Source of the DNA: Candidatus Woesearchaeota archaeon
Lineage (GTDB): Archaea > Nanobdellota > Nanobdellia > Woesearchaeales > ARS49
Assembly: GCA_030750765.1 (NCBI GenBank)
Contig: JASMHM010000001.1
Location: forward strand, 270,696-334,695
DNA length: 64,000 nucleotides
Direction: 5' to 3'
Positions within the stretch are counted from its first letter, which is position 1, and each line of letters opens with the position of its first letter. Made by a program: the position numbers and the translations under genes. The notes under the pieces are model-generated. The model saw only the letters and a list, made by a program, of their open reading frames with translations, searched no databases and was not told the origin of the DNA. Shown piece after piece: positions 41,661 to 49,805 of this stretch.

Positions 41661-43354
41661 AAAAGATAGCAATCCTTTGTTTGCTTGCCCTGCTCCCGCT
41701 GTTGCCAGCGTTTCATCAAGGGCCACTGGCGTACACAGACAGTGCTACGCGCATGGCAGAGAGTCAATGGTTTCTAGAAGGAGTCTCAGAAGGCTGGATC
41801 TCCTCATGGTCGTACGATGATTATGCCGGCATGCCTTCTCACCTTTACCAATACCAAGTAGGGTTCTGGATTCTCGGACTCCTGCAATGGCTACTAGGAT
41901 TAATCATTGGCTACAAAGTGTTCCTTGTCATCGTGTATGCTTTTGTTGGTTTGAGCGTTTACTACTTCCTTGACCAGGTCTTCCCAAAAGGCGCGTTCAC
42001 AGGTGCAGCGCTCTTCATTCTCCAAACCCAAGTGTTGAATCGCATACTAGAAGGTGTGTGGGCAGAACTGATAGGCCTAGGATTTGTTCTCTTGCTAGCA
42101 CGAAGCGTTCTCCAAGGAAAAAACAAGCTATTGATTCCTTCAATCTTGTTTGCACTCACCATACTTTCCCACTTGTACGCAGCCATGGCTGCAGTAGTCT
42201 TGTTGTGCTGCATCGCGTACGTCTACCAAAACACAAAAGTTCTTTGGGTGATCCCTGTAGGAGCAGGACTCACCGTCTTCTACTGGTATCCGTTCTTTGA
42301 AACATCCAACTGGCTCGTCCCCTACTCAGGATCTTCAACCTTCTTATTCAAACTCAAACAATGGTTCTACTTGCTAGGCAAGAGTGGAGGAGGCATACTC
42401 CGCACAGCGTTAGTAAGCATCCCTAGCTTGATCGTAGCAGGTCTAGCCCTTGTGGGATGGAGAAGCACGCGATGGATCAAGACCATACTGCTTTTCAGCG
42501 GCATCATGCTCCTGTTATCCTTAGGGTTATGGCAGTTCATGGACAACACGCTAGTATCAAGCCTCATCCCTGAACGATTCTTGCTGTACGTCCGCATCGG
42601 TCTGATAACGTTAGCAGCATCCACCCTTGCTCGATTTGATTGGGAACCAACACCAGAACTACTCGTGCTAGTGTTCGTCCTGCTACCGGTGGCGCTACCT
42701 GCCGCGTGGTTTGGCACAGTACCTACCGACATCATGGGAACATGGTCCTTTGTGAACAACGCAGAAGGGAGAGTGCTTTTGGACGACACGAGCGGCCAGA
42801 CTAGTGGCAACCTCATGCCACTCGCCCATGCCTACTCCAACTTTGAGGCCATAGGAGGTTTTACCCACAACCCACGCATGCCTATCTCGGACGTGATAGA
42901 CTTTTCAGGAAATCGGTGGTTTGGAAAGGAGAACATCTCCAGACAGGAGTTCTCAAGATTGCTTAACCTCTTCAACATTCAATACGTGATAAGCTCACGA
43001 CCTCCTCCTGTGGGAGATCTGGTGTACGCGAGCGGAACCTACCGCGTGTACACGGTTCCGTTTGCCGACAGCATGGTAGAAGGCCAAGCCAAGATCATCT
43101 CTGTCTCACCAAAAAGTATCGTGGTGGACGCCTCCGGACCTGCTGTGCTCAAATACCAATATCACCCGTACTGGAGCACAGACAAAGGAACGCTAACTTC
43201 CGGAGAACTAGGATTGATGACACTCCAATCAGAAGGCATCACCACTCTCACCTATACCCCTTACAACATCAATTTGTTGTACGTAAGCGCTTTCTTCCTA
43301 CTGGGCATACTTTTTTATAGCGTAGGCAGATCTTCCAAACGATGGGATCTGTAA
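41657..43354 (+). CDS. Polytopic GT-C-like membrane protein
   Basis: 565 aa, 10-11 membrane helices then a soluble C-terminal part. After the first helix, YTDSATRMAESQWFLEGVS supplies acidic and His/Arg-type residues like the Asp-x-Pro-x-His/Arg loop of the 6-pyruvoyl-tetrahydropterin-synthase-related (PF10131-like) GT-C proteins. The donor is probably a dolichol-phosphate sugar. ATGA overlap with the upstream GT-C gene, 13-base overlap with the next GT2 gene: all three form one unit. Confidence 0.72.
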   Translation: MKKIAILCLLALLPLLPAFHQGPLAYTDSATRMAESQWFLEGVSEGWISSWSYDDYAGMPSHLYQYQVGFWILGLLQWLLGLIIGYKVFLVIVYAFVGLSVYYFLDQVFPKGAFTGAALFILQTQVLNRILEGVWAELIGLGFVLLLARSVLQGKNKLLIPSILFALTILSHLYAAMAAVVLLCCIAYVYQNTKVLWVIPVGAGLTVFYWYPFFETSNWLVPYSGSSTFLFKLKQWFYLLGKSGGGILRTALVSIPSLIVAGLALVGWRSTRWIKTILLFSGIMLLLSLGLWQFMDNTLVSSLIPERFLLYVRIGLITLAASTLARFDWEPTPELLVLVFVLLPVALPAAWFGTVPTDIMGTWSFVNNAEGRVLLDDTSGQTSGNLMPLAHAYSNFEAIGGFTHNPRMPISDVIDFSGNRWFGKENISRQEFSRLLNLFNIQYVISSRPPPVGDLVYASGTYRVYTVPFADSMVEGQAKIISVSPKSIVVDASGPAVLKYQYHPYWSTDKGTLTSGELGLMTLQSEGITTLTYTPYNINLLYVSAFFLLGILFYSVGRSSKRWDL

Positions 43355-43992
43355 CACTAATCATTCCGACGTTAAACGAAGGAAAAAACATAGGAAAATT
43401 GTTGGATCTTGTCAAAGATATGCAAGTCATCGTTTGCGATGACGGAAGCACGGACAACACAAAAGAAGTGGTGGCAAGATACTCTTTTTGCACGTTCCTT
43501 GACCGAAAAGATGCCAAAGTACACGGATTAACCGCAAGCGTTGTGGAGGGCATCACGAAAGCCACAACACCCTATGTTATCGTAATGGATGGAGACTTGC
43601 AACACCCACCAGAATCACTCCCTTCCTTTGTAGAAAAACTCAAAACAGCAGACGTCGTTGTTGGGGTGAGAGAGATGGTGGCAAGCAACTGGCCCTGGTA
43701 CCGAAAATTGATCTCCTGGGGAGCCACCACGCTGGCTAAGACCATGTTGCGGGTGCGAGGCACCTCAGTGCAGGACCCCATGTCAGGATTCTTTGGGGTG
43801 AGCAGAAAACTCTTCTTATCCACCAACCAAAACAAGTATGTTGGACAAGGATACAAAGTGTTACTAGACTTACTCAAGCAAGTAAGGGCGCATGTAACCA
43901 CCGTACCCTACACGTTTGGCGCTCGCGCTGAGGGAATGAGTAAGCTTAGGCTAGCACACTGGCTGTGGTTCTTGAAAAGCTTGATCCGCTAG
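43342..43992 (+). CDS. GT2 glycosyltransferase, dolichol-phosphate sugar synthase-like
   Basis: 216 aa. VTLIIPTLNEGKNIGKLL is the GT-A start, VCDDGSTDNT and DGDLQHPPE hold the D-D-G and D-x-D metal/donor motifs, and GARAEGMSKL is near the end. No membrane helices of the longer type are present. Probably makes a polyprenyl-phosphate hexose for the GT-C genes just upstream, whose stop it overlaps. The sugar is unknown. Confidence 0.88.
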   Translation: MGSVTLIIPTLNEGKNIGKLLDLVKDMQVIVCDDGSTDNTKEVVARYSFCTFLDRKDAKVHGLTASVVEGITKATTPYVIVMDGDLQHPPESLPSFVEKLKTADVVVGVREMVASNWPWYRKLISWGATTLAKTMLRVRGTSVQDPMSGFFGVSRKLFLSTNQNKYVGQGYKVLLDLLKQVRAHVTTVPYTFGARAEGMSKLRLAHWLWFLKSLIR

Positions 43993-44031
43993 TCCCTAAA
44001 ATTTATAAAGTATCAATCTTCTTGTTTGAAA

Positions 44032-44304
44032 ATGAAATACGTGCCTGAAAACATAAGAAAATATGTTAAACCCGTTGTTCTCGGACTTACCGCGCTCGTG
44101 CTCAGCAACCTTGTGGCTTATAAATTTGGTCAGCTCGTCGAACGCGCACAGCACTACCGAGACGAAATCGAGATGGTGTACGAAATCCAGAAGAGAGATC
44201 AAGTGATTTTGTTCTTGCTCTTTAATCAACCCATTGAGCAATTGAGGGAACCACCTCGGCCCTCGACCCCCACCACCACAAGCTTAGAAGGACCGGTTTT
44301 GTAA
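44032..44304 (+). CDS. Small single-pass membrane protein, 90 aa
   Basis: No family recognised. One membrane helix (VVLGLTALVLSNLVAYKFG, about 15-33), then a charged, probably coiled-coil stretch (ERAQHYRDEIEMVYEIQKRD) and a Pro/Thr-rich tail (EPPRPSTPTTT). ATG 44032 is 27 bases after ATTTATAAAG. May assist the neighbouring glycosyltransferases, but nothing in it shows this. Confidence 0.6.
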   Translation: MKYVPENIRKYVKPVVLGLTALVLSNLVAYKFGQLVERAQHYRDEIEMVYEIQKRDQVILFLLFNQPIEQLREPPRPSTPTTTSLEGPVL

Positions 44305-44337
44305 ACCTTTTTAAAGGAAGGATCACGCGATTGCGTG

Positions 44338-45015
44338 ATGAAGTTATCTATCATTATTCCAGTCTACAATGAAGAGGCCACCTTGCTAGACCTCCTGAAG
44401 CGAGTAGAGGACGTCAAACTGCCCGTAGACAAGGAAATCATACTCGTAGATGATGGCAGCGTGGACAAGAGCAAAGAGATCATGCACAAACTGTCACACA
44501 AATGCTTTTTCCACGAAAAGAATCAAGGAAAGGGAGCTGCCGTACGCACAGGAATGCAGCACGCGACCGGAGACATCATCGTGATACAGGACGCAGACTT
44601 GGAGTACAATCCTGAAGATTTCAAGCACATGCTCGAACCCATTCTTGAAGGGCGCACCAGCGTGGTGTTTGGCTCACGCTTCAAACACCCCTCCCACAAG
44701 CCAAGACACTTGTTCTACTATCTTGGCAACGTAGCCTTAACATTATTCACCAACATACTCTTCTTTTCTAAAGTGTCAGACATGGAAACCTGCTACAAGA
44801 TGTTCAGAAAAGAAGTACTCAAAGACGTTCCGCTCCACGCAAGAAGCTTTGATCTAGAACCCGAGCTAACCGCGAAAATTCTCAAACGAGGCCACACCAT
44901 CGTCGAGGTACCTATCGAGTACCATTCTCGACCGGTGGAGGAAGGCAAAAAAATTACTTGGATGGATGGGGTGAAAGCCGCATGGTACCTACTGAAGTAC
45001 CGCATAAAGGACTAA
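44338..45015 (+). CDS. GT2 glycosyltransferase, dolichol-phosphate mannose synthase-like
   Basis: 225 aa. LSIIIPVYNEEATLLDLL start, VDDGSVDKSK and QDADLEYNPEDF (D-x-D), then METCYKMFRKEVLK, typical of DPM1/DolP-glucose synthase-like proteins. ATG 44338 (GTG at 44335 also possible) is 26 bases after CCTTTTTAAAGG. Overlaps the next GT2 gene by 34 bases. Likely acts on a polyprenyl phosphate inside the membrane. Confidence 0.9.
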   Translation: MKLSIIIPVYNEEATLLDLLKRVEDVKLPVDKEIILVDDGSVDKSKEIMHKLSHKCFFHEKNQGKGAAVRTGMQHATGDIIVIQDADLEYNPEDFKHMLEPILEGRTSVVFGSRFKHPSHKPRHLFYYLGNVALTLFTNILFFSKVSDMETCYKMFRKEVLKDVPLHARSFDLEPELTAKILKRGHTIVEVPIEYHSRPVEEGKKITWMDGVKAAWYLLKYRIKD

Positions 45016-45698
45016 CCTTTGTGGTTACCGGAACGTACAACGAAGCTACCAATATACAGACATTAATCCAGGAAGTCATGAAGCATGATGTCCATCTTGT
45101 TGTCGTGGATGATAATAGCCCGGATGGCACCGCAGTGAAAGTAAAAGAACTACAACAACACTACAAAAACCTTCATCTCATCGAACGTCCTGGTAAGCTA
45201 GGATACGGCACTGCGTATGCAGACGGATTCAGATATTCCATAGAAAAGGGTGCGACAAAGATCGTGAGTATTGATGCAGACCTAAGTCACGATCCCAAAA
45301 TCTTGCCAGAAATGATTTCCATGGACAAAGACATCGTGATCGGCTCGCGTTACATCCCTGGCGGAGGGACAAGCTGGACGCTCTATCGAAGGATCGTGAG
45401 CAAGGGAGCAAACACCTTAGCAAGATTGTTTTTAGGCTTGCCAGTGCGTGATGTTACGAGCGGCTACCGCCTGTACAAGAAAGCAGTGCTTGAAGCGATA
45501 GAACTAGACAAAGTCAAGAGTGACGGCTATAGCTTTTTGCAAGAAATCCTGTACAAAGCACACAAGAAAGGGTTTAGCATTGGCGAAGTTGCCATCTTCT
45601 TCCAAGACCGAAGAGAAGGGCAGAGCAAACTGTCCAAAAAGGAGATGATCAAGTTCTTTTTTAACCTCGTCCGCCTCCGATTAAGCAAACATGCATAA
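44982..45698 (+). CDS. GT2 glycosyltransferase, polyprenol-phosphate mannosyltransferase-like
   Basis: 238 aa from ATG 44982. TFVVTGTYNEATNIQTLI, VVDDNSPDGTA and DADLSHDPKI are the GT-A motifs; the DDNSPDGT form and the IFFQDRREGQSKLS end are characteristic of DPM1-type enzymes. It overlaps the GT2 gene before it, so the two are translated together. The sugars they use may differ. Confidence 0.9.
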   Translation: MVPTEVPHKGLTFVVTGTYNEATNIQTLIQEVMKHDVHLVVVDDNSPDGTAVKVKELQQHYKNLHLIERPGKLGYGTAYADGFRYSIEKGATKIVSIDADLSHDPKILPEMISMDKDIVIGSRYIPGGGTSWTLYRRIVSKGANTLARLFLGLPVRDVTSGYRLYKKAVLEAIELDKVKSDGYSFLQEILYKAHKKGFSIGEVAIFFQDRREGQSKLSKKEMIKFFFNLVRLRLSKHA

Positions 45699-45743
45699 AA
45701 CTTAAAAACAAACAGCACTTCCGGCATTTTGAGGTGGTAAACA

Positions 45744-46235
45744 ATGCCAGCAATTGCACAACAAACAAGAACAGGATTTTCTTTAGGCGCATTTAATCGA
45801 AAAAGAAGGGAAGTGATCGATTCTGCAACAGACCCCGTAGGTCTTGAAGGAGATATTGATATCGGCAAAAGAGCCACCCTATACTTTGAAGGTCCCACCA
45901 CTGTAAAGATTGAAGATCTTGAGTATCCAGGAGTTATAGGCATGAAAGTGGGACACTCCCGACCCATGAAAATCGGAGCCAGTCCTGACGCACTCTACGC
46001 TCAAGGCGAAGGCACTGCAGTGCTCACACCAACAAGAAAATCGCAACTAAGAGTTGGCGGAGCCTCCGTGCTCACGAGCACCCAGGTAGCCGAACGCGAG
46101 TTGCCGATGACCTGGGATCCTGACCAAGTCATCCTTCTGTATGCTGACGGAAGTCAACACCAGACCGGCAGAGTAAACAATCTAACCTTTATAACTCGAG
46201 AACCTGTAGCCGTCGTTTATGAGGCTCCACGCTGA
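45744..46235 (+). CDS. Orphan cassette 1, gene A
   Basis: 163 aa, beta-rich, without signal peptide or membrane helix. No family recognised. Paralogue of gene A of cassette 2: both start MPA, carry G-x-x-A-T-[LF]-Y-F-x-x-P-x-[ET]-V, an H-S-x-x-M segment, a RVGGA stretch, a late D-P-[DE]-Q-[VI]-[IV]-L-L and an N-[ND]-L-[TR]-F end. GAGGTGG (45731-45737) lies seven bases before the ATG and the TATA box is about 40 bases upstream, so it is a leadered message. Gene B starts inside its end (17-base overlap). Confidence 0.75.
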   Translation: MPAIAQQTRTGFSLGAFNRKRREVIDSATDPVGLEGDIDIGKRATLYFEGPTTVKIEDLEYPGVIGMKVGHSRPMKIGASPDALYAQGEGTAVLTPTRKSQLRVGGASVLTSTQVAERELPMTWDPDQVILLYADGSQHQTGRVNNLTFITREPVAVVYEAPR

Positions 46236-47190
46236 AGCAGACGTTTGCTCAAACACGGTTGAACTGTACGGTCCAGGCACGTTACGATTAACAGTAGATA
46301 GACCCATAAAATTTAGGGGTAACGTACAAGTCGGTCCCGGCCTTGTTCTCAAAGACGTACATCCTCTCCAGAACGTTCATAGGTCTCTGCCTCCTGACTC
46401 ACCTCCGCTCATTTATTTCAAAGGAACCTATGATGTTCAAGTATCCGCAAGACCTGTCCTCGTGGCCACCGCAGGATGGTTAGAGTGGCGCATGCGTACC
46501 GGATTGGACATAGACGAGTCTCATCTGACAGGAGGAAGGAACGAATGGCAAGGTCTCCTAGACACGATGGCGAAAGGCCACACGACCGTCACGGAGGTTA
46601 TCGAAGAATGGGAAGACACAGGAACAGGAAGCTGGTCAGACATTTACTATATGGATAATGACTCATTACAAAAGAGGGAGGTGCTAAAATCGAGCCTGCA
46701 GAGCCTGCTGGATCAAAAAGATCCTGAAGAAGTAATGCTCTTCCTCACACCCTTGTTTCCACCCTTGCAAGATGGAGGAGAGTATGAGGTACAACGGCTT
46801 GTTGAGGGCAGTCTAACCGTAGCAAAGTATTGCAAAATCCAAGGAGGATCTTCTAGGTGGTTGACCCAGAATTTTGAGGTAGACCCCAAAACAACCCATA
46901 AAGTCAAGGGCGTCCGCGCGATACCTTCCTCTTATATCAAAAGATTCGAAGCGTTCGATTTTTCCACAGTAAGCTTTGGACCCGTACAAGGATCGCGCAT
47001 AGAGGCTGATGGAAGAACGATGACCTTTGATCGCGTGCAGGATTGGAGGCTAGAAGACGCCACCATAAAAATGAAAGGCGTGATGTGGGATGATCAAAAA
47101 AGCTATCGGGTGGCTTGTTTACGAACCCAACAAATAGGAGAAGTAGAGATCCCCCAACACTTCAAGTCTGAAGATCGACGTTTCTTCTAG
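46219..47190 (+). CDS. Orphan cassette 1, gene B
   Basis: 323 aa, beta-rich, no recognised family, no signal peptide. Paralogue of gene B of cassette 2: SNTVELYGPGTLRLTVDRP at the N-terminus, then [VI]-x-V-A-T-A-x-W-L-[EQ]-W-R in the middle, an R-L-V-x-G-[ST] strand and a final E/D-D-R/A-R-x-F/Y end with a repeated GDIPIP/GEVEIP motif. Its N-terminus resembles the T-L-x-F-x-x-P strand of gene A, so A and B may share a domain. Translationally coupled to gene A. Position between GT2 and GT-C genes suggests a surface or glycan role. Confidence 0.75.
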   Translation: MRLHAEADVCSNTVELYGPGTLRLTVDRPIKFRGNVQVGPGLVLKDVHPLQNVHRSLPPDSPPLIYFKGTYDVQVSARPVLVATAGWLEWRMRTGLDIDESHLTGGRNEWQGLLDTMAKGHTTVTEVIEEWEDTGTGSWSDIYYMDNDSLQKREVLKSSLQSLLDQKDPEEVMLFLTPLFPPLQDGGEYEVQRLVEGSLTVAKYCKIQGGSSRWLTQNFEVDPKTTHKVKGVRAIPSSYIKRFEAFDFSTVSFGPVQGSRIEADGRTMTFDRVQDWRLEDATIKMKGVMWDDQKSYRVACLRTQQIGEVEIPQHFKSEDRRFF

Positions 47191-47248
47191 AAACATCCAT
47201 AAACTTTATAAAACAATACATTCTCGAGCAGATACGAAGTGGTAAACA

Positions 47249-47776
47249 ATGCCAGCACTACTAGAACAAACAGGAACAGATACCAAATTTTCTTTAGACC
47301 AATTAGGCGCAGAGAGACAAAGGTTAATAACAAAAGTTAACGAACCTATTGGACACGAGATGGAAACACCCATTGGCACAGAAGCCACCTTTTACTTCGG
47401 CGAACCCGTAACAGTAACCGTTGAAGGACTTGACTATGCTAACGTTGTAGCCATGCAAGTCGCACATTCTTCAGACATGACCGTGTACACCGAACCCGGA
47501 ACAACCTTAGAGATAGGTAGAGACGGAGCTCACGAAGTCGAAGCACTCATGCCCGAAGGCGACACAGAAGCACGTGTTGGCGGAGCACCAGAGCGCACCA
47601 CGACAGAAATTGCCGAGGATCGCGTATCCATGGATTACGACCCAGAACAGATCGTCCTCCTGCTGAGCGATGGAAGTCAGTTCGAGACCGGAGCGGCCAA
47701 CGACCTAAGGTTTAAAACGAAAGCGGACTTTGTTGTTCGACATGCCCCCCCTACTCAGTACGACGGCACAGATTAG
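47249..47776 (+). CDS. Orphan cassette 2, gene A
   Basis: 175 aa, acidic. Paralogue of cassette 1 gene A (shared motifs listed there: EATFYFGEPVTVTVEGLDYA, AHSSDM, RVGGAPERTTTEIAE, DPEQIVLLLSDGSQFETG read in parts). The 19 bases GTGGTAAACAATGCCAGCA around the start are identical in both cassettes, so the leader was duplicated along with the genes; the ribosome site is GAAGTGG here. TATA ACTTTATAAAAC sits about 42 bases before the ATG. Gene B overlaps its end. Confidence 0.75.
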   Translation: MPALLEQTGTDTKFSLDQLGAERQRLITKVNEPIGHEMETPIGTEATFYFGEPVTVTVEGLDYANVVAMQVAHSSDMTVYTEPGTTLEIGRDGAHEVEALMPEGDTEARVGGAPERTTTEIAEDRVSMDYDPEQIVLLLSDGSQFETGAANDLRFKTKADFVVRHAPPTQYDGTD

Positions 47777-48683
47777 CTCTAACACGGTAGAGCTACATGG
47801 CAAGGGCACACTAAGCTTCACGCTACGCAGACCCACGGAACTCGAGTGTAATGGTCTTTCTCTGACCGGAAGGGTCTCGCGCAGTGGAAAGAATGGTAAA
47901 TATTTCAACACAGTTACCAATCCTAAAGTGAAATCCGTGCTTTTCCAGGGAACGCTAGAAATGGATGTAGAAGGTCCTATCTATGTGGCCACGGCCAGCT
48001 GGCTCCAGTGGAGACTGTTCACCGGAGTGGAGGTCGGCGGACTCCGGGAAGGCCGAAAGAAATGGGACGCCTTTGTCAGGAACACCCCCAAGTATGACGG
48101 CCCCATAGAATATGCAGTTCAAAAATGCTGTGTTGATCATAAAATCTCCATTACAGATCTGTTCTATAACTCTCACAACCAAACTATCCTGATCAAAAGA
48201 ACCAAACACGCGCTATCTACGCTTAGCCAAACGAACAAGAATGACCTACTCCTCTTTTCGTGTCCGCAATTTCCTCCCACAACCATACCCCGACCCTATC
48301 GCGTAACAAGATTGGTCTCAGGAACGATAAGCCACGAAGAGAAGAAAAAGTGGGTATGGTTTGGAGGGAAGAGGGAATATACCCTACACGAACCCAATAT
48401 CGTACGAGGTATGCGCCTGGCATCCGCATCACAACTCACCGAAGCGAAAGGTTTCACCGCGGTGAGCTCTGGAAAAGTGCTCGCAGAAAGAGTCGAGGAC
48501 GACGGGAGAGTAGCCAACATCGATCGAGAACAATCCTTAACCTTACAGGACGCCCGTGTTCGGTTCACCGGCCAGAAAAAAGTAAAAGACAAAGGGTATG
48601 AGTGTATTCACCTAATCACCCAGCAACAAGGAGACATCCCCATCCCCGACCATCTGGGAGACAGAAAGGGCAAGTTCTACTAA
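47742..48683 (+). CDS. Orphan cassette 2, gene B
   Basis: 313 aa from ATG 47742 (an in-frame start at 47730 is also possible). Paralogue of cassette 1 gene B: SNTVELHGKGTLSFTLRRP, YVATASWLQWRLFTGVEVGG, RPYRVTRLVSGTIS and the final GDIPIPDHLGDRKGKFY. Beta-rich, no signal peptide, no membrane helix, no recognised catalytic motif. It overlaps gene A of the cassette by 35 bases. Divergence from the other cassette is large, so the duplication is old or was followed by fast change; both copies look intact. Confidence 0.75.
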   Translation: MPPLLSTTAQISSNTVELHGKGTLSFTLRRPTELECNGLSLTGRVSRSGKNGKYFNTVTNPKVKSVLFQGTLEMDVEGPIYVATASWLQWRLFTGVEVGGLREGRKKWDAFVRNTPKYDGPIEYAVQKCCVDHKISITDLFYNSHNQTILIKRTKHALSTLSQTNKNDLLLFSCPQFPPTTIPRPYRVTRLVSGTISHEEKKKWVWFGGKREYTLHEPNIVRGMRLASASQLTEAKGFTAVSSGKVLAERVEDDGRVANIDREQSLTLQDARVRFTGQKKVKDKGYECIHLITQQQGDIPIPDHLGDRKGKFY

Positions 48684-48715
48684 ACCATTATATAGCGTAA
48701 GACCTAACAAAACAC

Positions 48716-49159
48716 ATGCCACTCATGAGCATGTTTGCGAAAGCAAAGAAAGTATCAGCGTCTAAGAACGTTAAAACGTTGGATGTGGGAAAAAGCTGCG
48801 TGATACACTTCTCTAAACATGCCGACATCTTTCTTGACCAAAGACAGGTAAGCGCAGACAGTCTGCTCTTGGCACACTGCACACCCATGCGCTTGGAATT
48901 AAGCAAGGAAACTCCCTACAAGAAAATCAAGCCAAAGACCTTTATGCTGACCGTTGCCACCAACATAAAGATACGGATTCGCGGCTGCCATCACACATCT
49001 AATCATACCGCCAAGAAACATTTTCACAACGACCCCCACACCGCCCTAGCAGGAAGGAAAGAGCAAGGACAGATGCAACCCGTCTGTCAAACAGACAATC
49101 TTAGCAACATGACCGTTTCCATAGAACCCGGAACCGAAGTTCTCGTACACTTGGCTTAG
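48716..49159 (+). CDS. Probable third relative of the orphan gene A family, 147 aa
   Basis: No family recognised. The central KSCVIHFSKHADIFLDQRQV...LAHCTPM lines up by eye with ATLYFEGPTTVKIED...GHSRPM of cassette gene A, and the end (DNLSNMTVSIEP) with NNLTFITREP. His/Cys/Lys-rich, with an RGCHHTSNHTAKKHFH stretch that could bind metal. TATA (ATTATATAG, 48687-48695) is 25 bases before the ATG, so this copy is leaderless. Convergent with the next gene, overlapping by four bases. Homology is weak and needs a profile comparison. Confidence 0.55.
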   Translation: MPLMSMFAKAKKVSASKNVKTLDVGKSCVIHFSKHADIFLDQRQVSADSLLLAHCTPMRLELSKETPYKKIKPKTFMLTVATNIKIRIRGCHHTSNHTAKKHFHNDPHTALAGRKEQGQMQPVCQTDNLSNMTVSIEPGTEVLVHLA

Positions 49160-49734
49160 ACACCCAAAATCGTTCCTACCAAAACAGCAAATCCTACCTC
49201 GCAAGAGGATACAGAATAGCACGCCTCGATAATATCACATTCTTGATCTACTCCCGTGTCGACAACGGTGAGGCCGGGGCACCGCCAACTGAGATCTCGG
49301 TTGAAAAGCGCACCATATTCGCACCCGGCCGCGTCAACAATGATCTCATAATCAGGAAATCTTCTTTGTATCCTCAGCAATTCCTGTTCTGGAACTCCCG
49401 GAATGTAGCGCTTGAGCGCATTCAGAGAAGCATCTCGCTCCATGCAGAAATCACACCCTACTGCTTTCTCTCCCAAATCGAGAGTCGACGCGCGCTCCTC
49501 CTGCTTTTTGGTGCGTGCCACGTCAACAGCATACATCATTATACTTCTGTGTTGAAGGTTGTTGTCGTCCTCGAATTCGGAAAGTTGTTCCTCTTGAGCA
49601 TCCAGTAAGGATTGCATGTTAGAAGTCGTCCGCTCAAAGCCGGCAGGTCGGTGCTCCAAATTGTACGCAACACCTCGTTCGTAATAATCAAGCAACTTAC
49701 ACCCAAAATACCACGAGATGTACACGTCTTCCAT
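49156..49734 (-). CDS. Cysteine-containing orphan protein, 192 aa
   Basis: No family recognised. Begins MEDVYISWYFGCKLLDYYERG. Has a charged helical middle and a GCDFCMERDASLNALKRYIPG segment whose Cys pair might bind metal. The last 20 residues are hydrophobic (EVGFAVLVGTILGV), perhaps a membrane anchor. ATG 49734 is 26 bases from CATTTTTATGG; upstream ATGs lie beyond the TATA box. Unrelated to its neighbours as far as I can see. Confidence 0.6.
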   Translation of the reverse strand: MEDVYISWYFGCKLLDYYERGVAYNLEHRPAGFERTTSNMQSLLDAQEEQLSEFEDDNNLQHRSIMMYAVDVARTKKQEERASTLDLGEKAVGCDFCMERDASLNALKRYIPGVPEQELLRIQRRFPDYEIIVDAAGCEYGALFNRDLSWRCPGLTVVDTGVDQECDIIEACYSVSSCEVGFAVLVGTILGV

Positions 49735-49805
49735 GACAGAAAAAAAGAGAATACACCATAAAAATGTGCGCAAGCCTTTTTATACTGACCCTGGATGGGC
49801 ACAGT

